40,809 nucleotides of DNA from assembly GCA_023451375.1 (NCBI GenBank), contig JAEXZS010000026.1, positions 1 through 40,809 on the forward strand, in the 5' to 3' direction. A program made the position numbers and the translations under genes. The stretch comes from Pseudomonadota bacterium (GTDB lineage: Bacteria > Pseudomonadota > Alphaproteobacteria > Caulobacterales > Caulobacteraceae). The notes under the pieces are model-generated. The model saw nothing but the letters and a program-made list of their open reading frames with translations, had not been told where the DNA came from and ran no database searches. This document shows positions 16,501-26,705 of this stretch, piece after piece. Every line of letters starts with the position of its first letter. Within the stretch, counting starts at the first letter, position 1.

Positions 16501-17148
16501 CTGAAGTACGACCTCGACAACTACCTGCGTTCGCGCGGCGGCGAGCGGCTGGGCGAGGCGCCGCTGATGCGGGTCGAGGCCGGACAGGGCTACATCCACT
16601 ATCAGAAGGGCGGCCACGTCCTTTACCTGCTGCGCGACCAACTGGGCGAGGACGCGGTCAACCGGGCCCTGCGCCAGGTGCTGGAGGCCAACCGCTTCGG
16701 CGGCGCGCCCTATCCGCGCTCGATCGACCTGATCGCCGCGATCCGGGCCAACGCCCCGGCGGACAAGCAGGCCCTGATCACCGACCTGTTCGAGCGGATC
16801 ACCCTGTACGACGTGAAGACCACGGCCGCTTCGGCCACGCGGCGCGCGGACGGCAAGTGGGACGTGTCGATGACGGTCGAGGCGCGCAAGCTGTACGCCG
16901 ACGCCCAGGGCGCCGAGACGACCGCGCCGCTGAACGAGACGATGGAGGTCGGCCTGTTCGCCGCCGAACCGGGCCAGGGCGCCTTCGACCAGAAGGACGT
17001 CGTCCTGCTGGAACGCCGCCCGATCCGGACCGGAACCCAGACCTTCCGCTTCGTCGCGGACCGGGAGCCCGGTTTCGCCGGCGTCGACGCCTACAATCGC
17101 TGGATCGACCGCGACTCCAACGACAACGTCAAGGCGGTGGAACGCTGA
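13561..17148 (+). CDS. ABC-2 permease fused to M1 family metallopeptidase
   Basis: This 1195-residue protein joins two machines. The N-terminal ~590 residues contain two sets of about six transmembrane helices, each shaped like an ABC-2 permease, separated by a charged Lys/Arg linker near residue 280. After another helix near residue 575 comes an extracytoplasmic M1 aminopeptidase domain with a zinc motif HELGHQWW (His933, Glu934, His937). The third ligand is probably Glu957 in SETLAEYSAL, one residue further along than the classical HExxH-x18-E spacing. Members are known in alphaproteobacteria, but their substrates are not. I infer coupled transport and peptide trimming, or peptidase control of the transporter. 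It ends against the acs gene at a shared hairpin. Confidence 0.9.
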   Translation: MFAKIAAFEFRYQLRQPAFWVICILFGLLGFGVVAASENVSIGGGGNVHVNSPNALSVAHYAFNVFFMLGSAAIVANAVARDAQTGYGPMILSTRIRKFDYLYGRFVGAFLVAALAYVSIGLGMLLGTLMPWLDPETLGAFRPGDYVYAYLVFGLPGLFFTSAALFALATATRSMMAAYVGVVALLILYLIASGTIGSKPEFYEISAWLEPFGAAAHGLATRYWTAEEQNTLNPALTGALLGNRLLWTGVGLVLLAGAYFLFQPAARGAGEKRQAKLQKLERKAVKSAPPAGRPLADARHCAASAWAQLLKRTRFEMALIFRSPAYVVLIVLGFAFAVANLAFAGELYGAPTLPVTRAVIGTLEGAFGLVTIVIAIYYAGELVWRDRDRKIHEIIDASSAPDWTFLIPKTLALALVLVSTLLVGVIAGVLMQTVKGYTDYEFGKYLTWYVWRQAVSMTLLAALAIFIQALSPNKFVGWALMVVYIISGLVLSNLGFDHYLYTYGAGPGVPLSDMNGTGDFAGFEATTNAYWGAFAVLLLLAAFALWRRGTEARFKPRLARAPRRLRGVGGVIGGVALLAFVGLGVFIYVNTNVWNVYLSRDAREERMANAEKALLAFENTPQPAVADVKLVLDLRPHEPRLTTVGNYVVENRTDAPIPEIHLRWIEDLEVRKLEVEGARIAREWPEFDYRIYRFDRPLAPGERRTIRFETVRAQKGFRNGGNITEIVDNGTFINNAGFAPMVGMSRDGLLSDRTKRRKYGLPPELRMRKLEDPAGLLQNYIGADWVNADITVTTDADQTPIAPGYKVSDATRDGRRTARFVTEAPILHFFSVQSARYAVKREVHNGVALEIYHHPPHGRNAQRMIDALKTGLDYYQSAFGPYQFRQARIIEFPAYASFAQAFANTMPYSESIGFVADLRNPEKIDYVTFITAHELGHQWWAHQIVGADVQGATTLSETLAEYSALMVMEKMYGPDKIRRFLKYDLDNYLRSRGGERLGEAPLMRVEAGQGYIHYQKGGHVLYLLRDQLGEDAVNRALRQVLEANRFGGAPYPRSIDLIAAIRANAPADKQALITDLFERITLYDVKTTAASATRRADGKWDVSMTVEARKLYADAQGAETTAPLNETMEVGLFAAEPGQGAFDQKDVVLLERRPIRTGTQTFRFVADREPGFAGVDAYNRWIDRDSNDNVKAVER

Positions 17149-17165
17149 CGGACGCGCGCCGGGGC

Positions 17166-19121
<1,956 letters not shown>

Positions 19122-19124
19122 CAA

Positions 19125-20468
19125 TCAGAATCCATATTTGGCGAACAGCGACAGGCGGGTCATGTCGCCGCTGACGCCGGATTCAAGCTCGCGCTCACCG
19201 AACATCAACTCGGCACCGACATCAAACCCCGTCAGTGGCGTCCAGATCAGGTTTCCGCGCACGCTCTGGGCGGAACTGTTGACCAGCAGGCCCGTCAGGC
19301 CGGTGTCGTTGTCGACCGCCTGCACCGAATAGATCAGGTTCGAGCGCCAGCTGGGCGACCATATGTGGCGATAGGCGGCGAAACCGGCCAGGACGCCGAT
19401 CGTCTCAAGTTCGCCTTCGTCGGTCAGCACCGCGTCGTTGGAGAAGTTCAGGCCGATGTAGCGCCCCACGCCGTCGCCGCCGCTGATCATGAAGCGCAGG
19501 TCGTCCTGCGCCCCGACCTTCAGCTTGGCCGAGGCGGACAGGCCCCAGCCGGTGGCCGAGCTGTCGATGTCGGTCAGCGGGTTCTCGTGCTTCAGCTGGC
19601 GCAGCAGGCCCGACAGCTGCACCTCGCCCCACGGCCGCGCCATCACGTAACGCGCGGTCAGGTCCGGCAGGGCGTTGTCGTCGGCGACGATGCGGGCGCC
19701 GCCGCCGAACGGCGTGACGGTGGTCTCCGGGTTCTCGAGCGCGATCGAGAACGGCCCGCGCGTGTAGCGGATCTGGGCCTGGCGGGCGAAGACCGTGCCT
19801 TCTGAGGGGCCGATGTAGTCGGCGGTCTCCGGCAGGACGTTGATGTTCTGGAAGTTGGTCCACTCCTGGCCGAACAGCCAGTTGTCGATGGTGACGAAGG
19901 CGCGGCGCAGGGCCGGATTGGCCGGGCTGGTCGTGCGCTGGTCGCCGGCGCCGGGCAGGACCTGGAAGTCCATTTCGATCCGGCTGCCGACCTTGTGGCC
20001 CCCGACCAAGCCGTCGGTGGTGAACCAGAAGCGGGTCTGACGGGCGTTGAAATCGGTCGCCGTGTCCTCTTCGGCGCCGCCGACAGGGATGGAGCCGGGC
20101 AGGTAGAACTCCCGCAGCGCGTCGCCATTGGCGGGATCGCCGCCGGAATAGCTCGAGGTCGTGGCGTCCAGCTTGATGAAGCCGCCGAACTTGACCGTAT
20201 GGGCGCCGATGCGGAAGCCGTCGGTCGGAGCGACCGGCGTCGCCGGGGCTGGCGTCGCGGCCGGACGGGTCTCCAGCCGGATGATGTCCTGCTGCTGCGC
20301 GGCCTGCTGAGTTCGGGCGGAGACAACCTCGGCCTTGAGGGCGTTCAGTTCGGCTTCGAGCTGGGCGATGCGGGCCTCGAGGGCGGACGGGTCCTGGGCC
20401 AGGGCGGCGCCGGGACCCAGGAGGACGGCGGCCATGCCGACGCCTCCCATAAGAACATAGCGTTTCAT
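19125..20468 (-). CDS. DcaP-like outer-membrane porin
   Basis: This 447-residue protein has a signal peptide cut near AALAQ (residue 25) and a coiled-coil segment (residues 28-65, heptad Leu/Ala such as ARIAQLEAELNALK). A beta-barrel ending in a terminal Phe (SLFAKYGF) follows. Family resemblance is to DcaP-like trimeric porins, which pass small carboxylates across the outer membrane. ATG at 20468 is chosen because GGAGGAGAG precedes it and it starts a good signal peptide; a longer frame upstream is not supported. It is the first gene of a porin-acs operon, so I infer uptake of acetate or another short-chain acid. Confidence 0.86.
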   Translation of the reverse strand: MKRYVLMGGVGMAAVLLGPGAALAQDPSALEARIAQLEAELNALKAEVVSARTQQAAQQQDIIRLETRPAATPAPATPVAPTDGFRIGAHTVKFGGFIKLDATTSSYSGGDPANGDALREFYLPGSIPVGGAEEDTATDFNARQTRFWFTTDGLVGGHKVGSRIEMDFQVLPGAGDQRTTSPANPALRRAFVTIDNWLFGQEWTNFQNINVLPETADYIGPSEGTVFARQAQIRYTRGPFSIALENPETTVTPFGGGARIVADDNALPDLTARYVMARPWGEVQLSGLLRQLKHENPLTDIDSSATGWGLSASAKLKVGAQDDLRFMISGGDGVGRYIGLNFSNDAVLTDEGELETIGVLAGFAAYRHIWSPSWRSNLIYSVQAVDNDTGLTGLLVNSSAQSVRGNLIWTPLTGFDVGAELMFGERELESGVSGDMTRLSLFAKYGF

Positions 20469-20536
20469 GGTCTCTCCTCCCGCGCCCATCTGCTGCGAGC
20501 GTCTGGCGACAGCTTTTCGCCTCGGGGGAGTGGCGG

Positions 20537-20569
20537 CCATTAGCCAATGGTCTACTTTCGACCAAAGTC
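20537..20569. promoter_or_regulatory. Candidate CrbR operator between the porin and crbR
   Basis: This segment holds overlapping dyads: CCATT-AGCC-AATGG (20537-20550), TGGTC-N7-GACCA (20548-20564) and ACTTT-N5-AAAGT. It also contains TCGACCAAAGTC (20558-20569), which recurs upstream of the MHS transporter. It lies 63 nt before the crbR start and 90 nt before the porin start. I infer that it binds the response regulator. Confidence 0.5.
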
Positions 20570-20631
20570 GATCCGCGCCATCCTGTAGCCAAACGTGGAC
20601 GACAAGCAGCCGCGACGAGGGAAGCCGCCCC

Positions 20632-21255
20632 ATGGACCTTATCGTCCACCGCATCGTCGTCGCCGACGATCATCCCCTGTTTCGCGCCGCGCTGCGTTCC
20701 GCCGTGAAGAAGGCGGCCCCCGGCGCGGTGATCGAGGAATGCGCCAGCCTGGCCGAGGCCCGCGACGCCCTGGCCCGCCCGGTCGACCTGCTGCTGCTGG
20801 ACCTGAAGCTGTCGGACAGTGACGGCATGGCGGGGCTGGCCGCCATCCGCGCCGAACACCCCGCCGCGCCGGTCGCGGTGGTCTCGGCCAGCGAGGACGC
20901 GGCGGTGGTGCGTCACGCCGTGGGCTTGGGCGCCGCGGGCTTCATCCCCAAGTCCGCCGCCCTGCCTCAGATGGTCGAGGCGATCGGCGCCGTCCTGGCC
21001 GGCGACGGCTGGTGGCCCGACCTGCCCGAGGGCGCGGCGGACGACGACCTGGCGGGGCGCGTCGGCAGCCTGACCCCGTCGCAGCTGCGTATCCTGGAGG
21101 GGCTGAAGGCCGGGCGGCTGAACAAGCAGATCGCCTTCGACCTCGGCGTGTCCGAGGCGACGATCAAGGCGCACCTGACCAGCGTCTTCCGTAAGCTGGG
21201 CGTCCAGAACCGCACCCAGGCGGTGATCCTGGCGAAGCAGTTGGACGGGGCGTGA
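20632..21255 (+). CDS. crbR: LuxR-type response regulator, CrbR/ErdR-like
   Basis: This 207-residue two-component regulator has an N-terminal receiver domain with acidic DDH near residue 11, phospho-acceptor Asp57 in LLLLDLKLSDSDG, and Lys in FIPKSAA. The C-terminal LuxR-type helix-turn-helix (LTPSQLRILEGLKAGRLNK then VSEATIKAHLTSVFRKLGV) binds DNA. It diverges from the porin-acs operon and converges on a symporter-kinase gene. This layout matches CrbR (ErdR in Pseudomonas), which activates acs in response to acetate. The symbol is by context and domain match, so medium confidence. The ATG at 20632 follows an AGGGAAG-like sequence. The operator is proposed upstream. Confidence 0.83.
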   Translation: MDLIVHRIVVADDHPLFRAALRSAVKKAAPGAVIEECASLAEARDALARPVDLLLLDLKLSDSDGMAGLAAIRAEHPAAPVAVVSASEDAAVVRHAVGLGAAGFIPKSAALPQMVEAIGAVLAGDGWWPDLPEGAADDDLAGRVGSLTPSQLRILEGLKAGRLNKQIAFDLGVSEATIKAHLTSVFRKLGVQNRTQAVILAKQLDGA

Positions 21256-21264
21256 CTTCAGTCT

Positions 21265-21417
21265 CCTCCCCGTCGCGCAGCGTTGGGGAGGGGACCGCCG
21301 CCGCAGGCGGTCGTGGAGGGGCTCTTCGTCCCGCAACACTTCAACCGCCCTGAGAACCCTTCGTCTCGCCGGCTCCGCCGCCGATCCACCTCCCCATTCG
21401 GATGGCGAACAGGGAGG
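21265..21417. repeat. Dyad-rich intergenic repeat between crbR and crbS
   Basis: Three inverted repeats fill the gap between these convergent genes: CCTCCCC/GGGGAGG (21265-21271 and 21285-21291), GACCGCC/GGCGGTC (21293-21299 and 21306-21312) and CCTCCC/GGGAGG (21389-21394 and 21412-21417). The style resembles dispersed intergenic repeats of Caulobacteraceae. It may act as a two-way terminator. Confidence 0.55.
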
Positions 21418-21426
21418 AGACGCCGT

Positions 21427-24400
21427 TCAACTCGACAGAAACGCCTTCAGCGTCGCCGGCTTGATCGGCTTGGGCAGAAGCACCGCCCCCGCCGCCGTCG
21501 CCTGCTCCTTCAGCCCGTCGCGCGTGTCGGCGGTGACCAGGGCGATGCGGCGCACCCCCCGCGGCCGCAGCCGGTCGATCACCGCGAATCCGTCCGGTCC
21601 CTCGCCCAGATGCAGGTCCACGACCGCCGCATCGAACTCGACCCCGGCCGCCCACGCCTGTTCGACGCCCGCCGCCAGCGTCGGCCGCGCGCCCCAACGG
21701 GTCAGCAGCGCCGACAGGGCGTCCAGGATCGCCGGCTCATTGTCCACGCAAAGAACCCTCAAGCCCGCCAGCGGCAGGCGCGGGTCGATCTCCCGCGCCG
21801 CTTCCGGGGCCGGCTCGGCCGGGGCGCGGGGCAAGGTGATGCGAAAGGCGGTGCCCAGACCCACGCGCGAGGTCATCTCCAGCGGATGGTCCAGCAGGCT
21901 GGACAGGCGCCGCACGATGGCCAGCCCCAGACCGGCGCCCGGCTCGTCGACCGGCCCGCCCGGCAGGCGCACGAACTCGCCGAACACATGTTCCCGATCA
22001 GCCTCGGGGATGCCCCGCCCGGTGTCGCGAACCAGGATGCGCACGGTCCCCCCGCCTCGTCGCGCGCCGACCAGCACCCGTCCTCGGTCGGTGTAGCGGA
22101 TCGCGTTGACGATCAGGTTCTGCAGCATCGACCGCAGCAGGTCCGCGTCCGAGGCGACCCATAGGCCGGACCGGACGATCGCCAGCCGCAGCCCCTTGGC
22201 CTCCGCCAGCGGCTGGAATTCGCGGCGCAGCTCGTCGAACAGGGCGTCCAGCGACAGTCGTCGCACCGCCGGCTGGACCCCGCCCGCTTCCAGCTTGGAC
22301 AGGTTCAGCAGGGCGGTCAGCAGGCGGTGGGCGCTGTCGATCGCCCGGTCGGCGTTCGTGGCCAGTCCCTGCGCGCCCTTGTCCAGCGCCGGCTCCTCCT
22401 TCAGGGCGGCGATGAACAGCCGCGCGGCGTGCAGGGGCTGCAGCAGGTCGTGGCTGGCGGCGGCCAGGAAGCGGGTCTTGGAGGCGGTGGCGTCCTCGGC
22501 GACGCGCCGCGCCTCTTCCAGCCGTTCCGTGCGGTCGGCGACGCGCGCCTCCAGTCGCTCGTTGGCCTCTTCCAGCTGGCGCGCGGCGCGGCGCAGGGCG
22601 GTGATGTCAGTGTAGCTGGTGGCGTAGCCGCCGCCGGGGATCGGCGCGCCGGACGATCGCAGCACCCGTCCGTCCGGCCGCGCCCGCTCATGCTCGTGCG
22701 GGATGCGCCGGCTCAGCGCCTCCAACCGCCGCTCCACCCAGGTCTCGACCTCGCCCGGGCTCTCCCCACGTTCGGCGTTCAGGCGGTAGATGCTGGCCAC
22801 CGGCAGGCCCACGTGGACGAAGCCGGGCGGCAGGTCGAACATCTCCACGTAGCGCCGGTTCCAGGCGGTGACGCGCAGGTCCTCGTCGACCACGATCACG
22901 CCCTGGTCGATATTGTCCAGCGTGGTCTGCAACAGGTCGCGGTTGAACTGCACGGCCTGGGACGCCTCGTCCAGCATCCGCACCACGTCCTCGGGCGCGC
23001 GGCCGCCGCCGGCCAGGGCGGCGGCGATGACCCGTCGGGCCGAGGCCGCGCCGATAGCTCCGGCCAGCATCCGCTCGGCTCCGCGCGCCAGGGCCGCGTC
23101 GGCGGGGTCGGCGTCCTTCAGCCTGGTGTCGGTCTCGCGACCCCAGGCGGCGAAGGCCCGTTCGGCCCGCTCGTCGCCGATGAAGCGGGCGACCAGGGCG
23201 CGCAGGTCGCCGACCGATGCTCCCGCCGGGGCGGGACGCCCCTCCAGCCAGTCCGGCCCCAGCCGGTCGACGAAGGCCCGCGCCTGGACCCGATCGATCA
23301 GCCGCGGCTTGGCCAGGCGCGACACGCCGACATAGGTCGCCAGATTCAGCGCCAGGCTGGCGAAGACGCCGACCGCGAACGGGTCCTCGAGGCCCAGGGC
23401 CCTCGGCAGATGCCAGCCGGCTGTCGGCGCCAGCTGGGGCAGGGCCAGCATCACCAGCCACACCGCCACCCCAGCCGCGATTCCCGCCAGGGCGCCATGC
23501 GCATGGCCGCCGCGCCACACCACCGCGCCCAGCAGCGCCGGCGCCAGTTGGGCCATGGCCGCGAAGGACACCAGACCCATGGCCGCCAGCCCGTGCGTCT
23601 GGTCCGTCGCCTGATAATAGACCCAGGCCAGCAGCAGTACGGCGACGATGGCTACGCGCCGCACCTGCAGGATCGTTCCGGCCATGTCCGAGGCGTCCCC
23701 CCGCATCCGCCAGCGGTCGCGCGCCACGAAGGGCAGGATCAGGCTGTTGGACACCATCGCCGACAGGGCCACCGCCTCGACGATCACCATGGCCGTGGCG
23801 GCCGAGAAACCGCCGACGAAGACGATCGCGGTCAGCAGCTGGTCGCCGCGCCCGAACGGCAGGGCCAGCACCAGCAGGTCCGGATTGGCGGTGGGCGCGA
23901 ACAGGGCGCCGGCCGCCACCAGCGGCACGACCGCCAGGCTGGTCAGGGCCAGATAGAGCGGGAACACCCACCGCGCCCGCCTGACCTGCGCGGGTTCGGC
24001 GCCCTCCACGAAGGCCACGTGAAACTGACGCGGCAGGCAGAACAGGGCCAGGGTCGCCACCAGGGTGATGGCGGTGAAGCGGGCGTCGACATTCGGCGGC
24101 GCGGCCAGGTCGCCCAGCCCCTCGACGATGCGGCCGGGCTGGCCCTGGTCGACCAGCAGGAAGAGGGCGAAGCCGGCGACCATCAGAAGCGCGCCCAGCT
24201 TGACCACGGACTCAAGCCCGATCGCCTGGATCAGGCCGCGATTGTGCTCGGTCAGGTCCGGTCGCCGCGCGCCGAACAGGATGGCGAAGAAGGCCAACAC
24301 CCCCGCCAGGGCCAGCACAGTCAGCCGCTCCGACCCAGCCACCGGGGTTCCGGCCGTCAGCAGCTCGCCCGCCATCGACAGGCTCTTCAGCTGCAGGGCG

Positions 24401-24792
24401 ATGTAGGGCAGGGAGCCCAGGATGGCGACCAGGGTCACCACCGCGCCCAGGGTCTGGCTCTTGCCGTAGCGCGAGGCGACGAAGTCGGCCATCGAGCCCA
24501 CGTTCTCCCGCCGCGCCGCCGCCGCGATCCGCCGCCATACGGGGAACAGCAGCGTCAGGCCCAGCACCGGCCCGATGTAGATCGGCAGATACTCCCACCC
24601 TGTCCGCGCCGCCGTGCCGACCGCGCCGTAATAGGTCCAGGAGGTGCAATAGATGGCCAGCGACAGCGCATAGACCGACGGACCCAGCCCGCCCCCGCGC
24701 GCCCGCGTCGCCGGCCGCTCCTGATGCCAGGCGACGGCGAACAGGATCGCCATGTAGCCGGCTACGAGGCCGAGGATCACCAGGCTGAACAT
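21427..24792 (-). CDS. crbS: Symporter-domain hybrid histidine kinase, CrbS/MxtR-like
   Basis: This 1121-residue inner-membrane sensor is built in order as: about 13 transmembrane helices of a sodium:solute symporter (SSS) domain (residues 1-500), a linker with a STAC-like segment, a PAS domain starting near residue 620, a coiled coil, a histidine kinase with His781 in ASHDLLQPLH, ATP-binding motifs DTGRGIPEAD and GAGLGLAIV, and a C-terminal receiver with Asp1059. This is the CrbS (MxtR) architecture, which senses acetate or similar small acids and signals to CrbR. Start ATG at 24792 has only a weak Shine-Dalgarno; ATG 24834 lies inside a hairpin. Confidence 0.9.
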   Translation of the reverse strand: MFSLVILGLVAGYMAILFAVAWHQERPATRARGGGLGPSVYALSLAIYCTSWTYYGAVGTAARTGWEYLPIYIGPVLGLTLLFPVWRRIAAAARRENVGSMADFVASRYGKSQTLGAVVTLVAILGSLPYIALQLKSLSMAGELLTAGTPVAGSERLTVLALAGVLAFFAILFGARRPDLTEHNRGLIQAIGLESVVKLGALLMVAGFALFLLVDQGQPGRIVEGLGDLAAPPNVDARFTAITLVATLALFCLPRQFHVAFVEGAEPAQVRRARWVFPLYLALTSLAVVPLVAAGALFAPTANPDLLVLALPFGRGDQLLTAIVFVGGFSAATAMVIVEAVALSAMVSNSLILPFVARDRWRMRGDASDMAGTILQVRRVAIVAVLLLAWVYYQATDQTHGLAAMGLVSFAAMAQLAPALLGAVVWRGGHAHGALAGIAAGVAVWLVMLALPQLAPTAGWHLPRALGLEDPFAVGVFASLALNLATYVGVSRLAKPRLIDRVQARAFVDRLGPDWLEGRPAPAGASVGDLRALVARFIGDERAERAFAAWGRETDTRLKDADPADAALARGAERMLAGAIGAASARRVIAAALAGGGRAPEDVVRMLDEASQAVQFNRDLLQTTLDNIDQGVIVVDEDLRVTAWNRRYVEMFDLPPGFVHVGLPVASIYRLNAERGESPGEVETWVERRLEALSRRIPHEHERARPDGRVLRSSGAPIPGGGYATSYTDITALRRAARQLEEANERLEARVADRTERLEEARRVAEDATASKTRFLAAASHDLLQPLHAARLFIAALKEEPALDKGAQGLATNADRAIDSAHRLLTALLNLSKLEAGGVQPAVRRLSLDALFDELRREFQPLAEAKGLRLAIVRSGLWVASDADLLRSMLQNLIVNAIRYTDRGRVLVGARRGGGTVRILVRDTGRGIPEADREHVFGEFVRLPGGPVDEPGAGLGLAIVRRLSSLLDHPLEMTSRVGLGTAFRITLPRAPAEPAPEAAREIDPRLPLAGLRVLCVDNEPAILDALSALLTRWGARPTLAAGVEQAWAAGVEFDAAVVDLHLGEGPDGFAVIDRLRPRGVRRIALVTADTRDGLKEQATAAGAVLLPKPIKPATLKAFLSS

Positions 24793-24842
24793 CGTCTCAT
24801 CTGATCCGCCATCGGCCCCGCTCACAAGGGCCATGAAACAGC

Positions 24843-24873
24843 GGGGGCGGGCCGCTGGCGACGGCCCGCCCCC
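24843..24873 (-). terminator. Terminator hairpin after the MHS transporter gene
   Basis: An 11-bp perfect stem (GGGGGCGGGCC and its complement) encloses a 9-nt loop in the 104-bp gap between the transporter stop and the crbS start. The T-run is weak. It would separate the transporter transcript from crbS. Confidence 0.65.
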
Positions 24874-24896
24874 TTCGTCAGCGCCTAAAAGCAGGA

Positions 24897-26570
24897 TCAG
24901 GCGTTGAGATCGACGTCCTTGCCTTCCTTCACGAAGAGGAAGCCGACCACGACCGTGATCAGGGCCACGACGATCGGGTACCACAGGCCGTAGTAGATGT
25001 TGCCCGTGGCCGCCACCATGGCGAAGGCGGTGGTGGGCAGGAAGCCGCCGAACCAGCCGTTGCCGATGTGGTAGGGCAGCGACATGGACGTGTAGCGGAT
25101 GTTGGTCGGGAACATCTCGACCAGGGCCGCGGCGATCGGGCCGTAGACCATGGTCACGTACAGCACCAGGATGAACAGGATGGCCACGACCATCGGCTTG
25201 TTCACTTCGTCGCTGGCCGCCTTCAGCGGATAGCCGGCGTCGGCCAGGGCTTCGCCCAGCCTCGCGTCCCAGGCCTTCTTCCGCGCGCTGAAGTCGGCCG
25301 CGCTCATCGCCTCGCCCCGGAAGCTGGGGATCACCGCGTCGTCGCCGATGCGAACTTCGGCCACGGTTCCGGCCGGGGCCTCGACGTTGGTGTAGTTGAT
25401 GCCGGCCCTGGCCAGGTAGGACTTGGCCAGGTCGCAGGAGTGGTTGAACACGGTCTTGCCTATCGGGTCGAACTGGACGTTGCAGTCCGCCGGGTCGGCG
25501 TAGACGGTGATCGGCGAAGAGGCCGTGGCCCGCGCCAGTGCGGGGTTGGCGGCGGTGGTCAGGGCCTGGAACAGCGGGAAGTAGGTCAGCGCCGCCAGCA
25601 GGCAGCCCAGCAGGATGATCGGCTTGCGGCCGATCTTGTCCGACAGCCAGCCGAAGAAGACGAAGAACGGCGTGGCCAGCAGCAGGGCGACCGCGATCAT
25701 GATGTTGGACAGCGAGGCGTCGACCTTCAGCACCCGCTCCAGGAAGAACAGGGCGTAGAACTGGCCGGTGTACCAGACCACCGCCTGACCGGCGGCCAAG
25801 CCGACCAGGGCGATCAGAACCAGCTTCAGGTTCGGCCACTTGCCGAAGGAGTCCTTCAGCGGCGTCTTGGAGCCCTTGCCCTCGGCCTTCATGCGCTTGA
25901 ACGACGGGCTCTCCGACAGCTTCAGCCGGATCCACAGCGACACCGCCAGCATCAGGATCGAGACCAGGAACGGGATCCGCCAGCCCCAGTCGGCGAAGGC
26001 TTCCTCGCCCACCGCCGTCCGTACGCCCAGGATCACCACCAGGCTGAGCAGCAGGCCGGCCGTCGCGGTGATCTGGATGAAGGAGGTGTAGAAGCCGCGC
26101 TTGCCCTGCGGCGCGTGTTCGGCGACGTAGGTCGCCGCGCCGCCGTACTCGCCGCCCAGGGCCAGGCCCTGGATCAGGCGCATCAGCACCAGGATGATGG
26201 GCGCCGCGATGCCGATCGCCGCGTAGGACGGCAACAGGCCGACCACGAAGGTCGACAGGCCCATCAGCAGCATGGTCACCAGGAAGGTGTTCTTGCGTCC
26301 CCACAGGTCGCCCAGCCGGCCGAAGACGATGGCGCCGAACGGACGCACGGCGAAGCCGGCGGCGAAGGCCATCAGGGCGAAGATGAAGCCGGTCGTCTCG
26401 TTGACGCCCGAGAAGAACTGCACGGTGATGATCGCCGCCAGCGAGCCGTACAGATAGAAGTCATACCACTCGATGACGGTGCCGACGGAGGAGGCCAGGA
26501 TCACCAGCCGATCGTTGCGATCGACCTGGTGTTCTTCCCCCCCGGGCGCGGTTGCGGCGTCCGTAGCCAT
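24897..26570 (-). CDS. MHS-family MFS metabolite:proton symporter
   Basis: This 557-residue major facilitator of the metabolite:H+ symporter group has 12 predicted transmembrane helices. Family motifs are the opening GTVIEWYDFYLYG, GRLGDLWGRK in the first loop and LALGGEYGGAATYVAE. Between helices 9 and 10, about residues 340-455, sits a large hydrophilic insert that should face the periplasm and carries Cys363 and Cys379. Similar transporters carry dicarboxylates, monocarboxylates or betaine. ATG at 26570 has GGAGGAAACAGGA upstream; a start 81 nt earlier is unsupported. It sits beside crbS and shares a 12-mer with the porin/crbR region, so I infer carboxylate uptake in the same regulon. Confidence 0.9.
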   Translation of the reverse strand: MATDAATAPGGEEHQVDRNDRLVILASSVGTVIEWYDFYLYGSLAAIITVQFFSGVNETTGFIFALMAFAAGFAVRPFGAIVFGRLGDLWGRKNTFLVTMLLMGLSTFVVGLLPSYAAIGIAAPIILVLMRLIQGLALGGEYGGAATYVAEHAPQGKRGFYTSFIQITATAGLLLSLVVILGVRTAVGEEAFADWGWRIPFLVSILMLAVSLWIRLKLSESPSFKRMKAEGKGSKTPLKDSFGKWPNLKLVLIALVGLAAGQAVVWYTGQFYALFFLERVLKVDASLSNIMIAVALLLATPFFVFFGWLSDKIGRKPIILLGCLLAALTYFPLFQALTTAANPALARATASSPITVYADPADCNVQFDPIGKTVFNHSCDLAKSYLARAGINYTNVEAPAGTVAEVRIGDDAVIPSFRGEAMSAADFSARKKAWDARLGEALADAGYPLKAASDEVNKPMVVAILFILVLYVTMVYGPIAAALVEMFPTNIRYTSMSLPYHIGNGWFGGFLPTTAFAMVAATGNIYYGLWYPIVVALITVVVGFLFVKEGKDVDLNA

Positions 26571-26638
26571 TGTCCTGTTTCCTCCATGTCGCCGTTTTCG
26601 GCCGTTCTGGCGCGGCCCTTGGCGGACGCGCGAGCAGG

Positions 26639-26684
26639 GACTTTGGCGCACGCCGCCACGGCTGGAGAGACAGACTTTGGTCGA
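26639..26684. promoter_or_regulatory. Candidate CrbR operators upstream of the MHS transporter
   Basis: Two direct copies of GACTTTGG lie at 26639-26646 and 26673-26680, 34 bp apart. The second extends to GACTTTGGTCGA (26673-26684), the exact reverse complement of the site at 20558-20569. Read toward the transporter gene, the near copy ends 69 nt before the ATG, close to the 63-nt spacing at crbR. Confidence 0.5.
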
Positions 26685-26705
26685 CCCTTCGTTCTGGTGG
26701 GCGCC

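Noticed and set aside
24793..26304. Upstream continuation of the crbS frame antisense to nothing and through the MHS gene
   Set aside because: The same strand in another frame encodes the MHS carrier with all family motifs. The continuation has no homology pattern.
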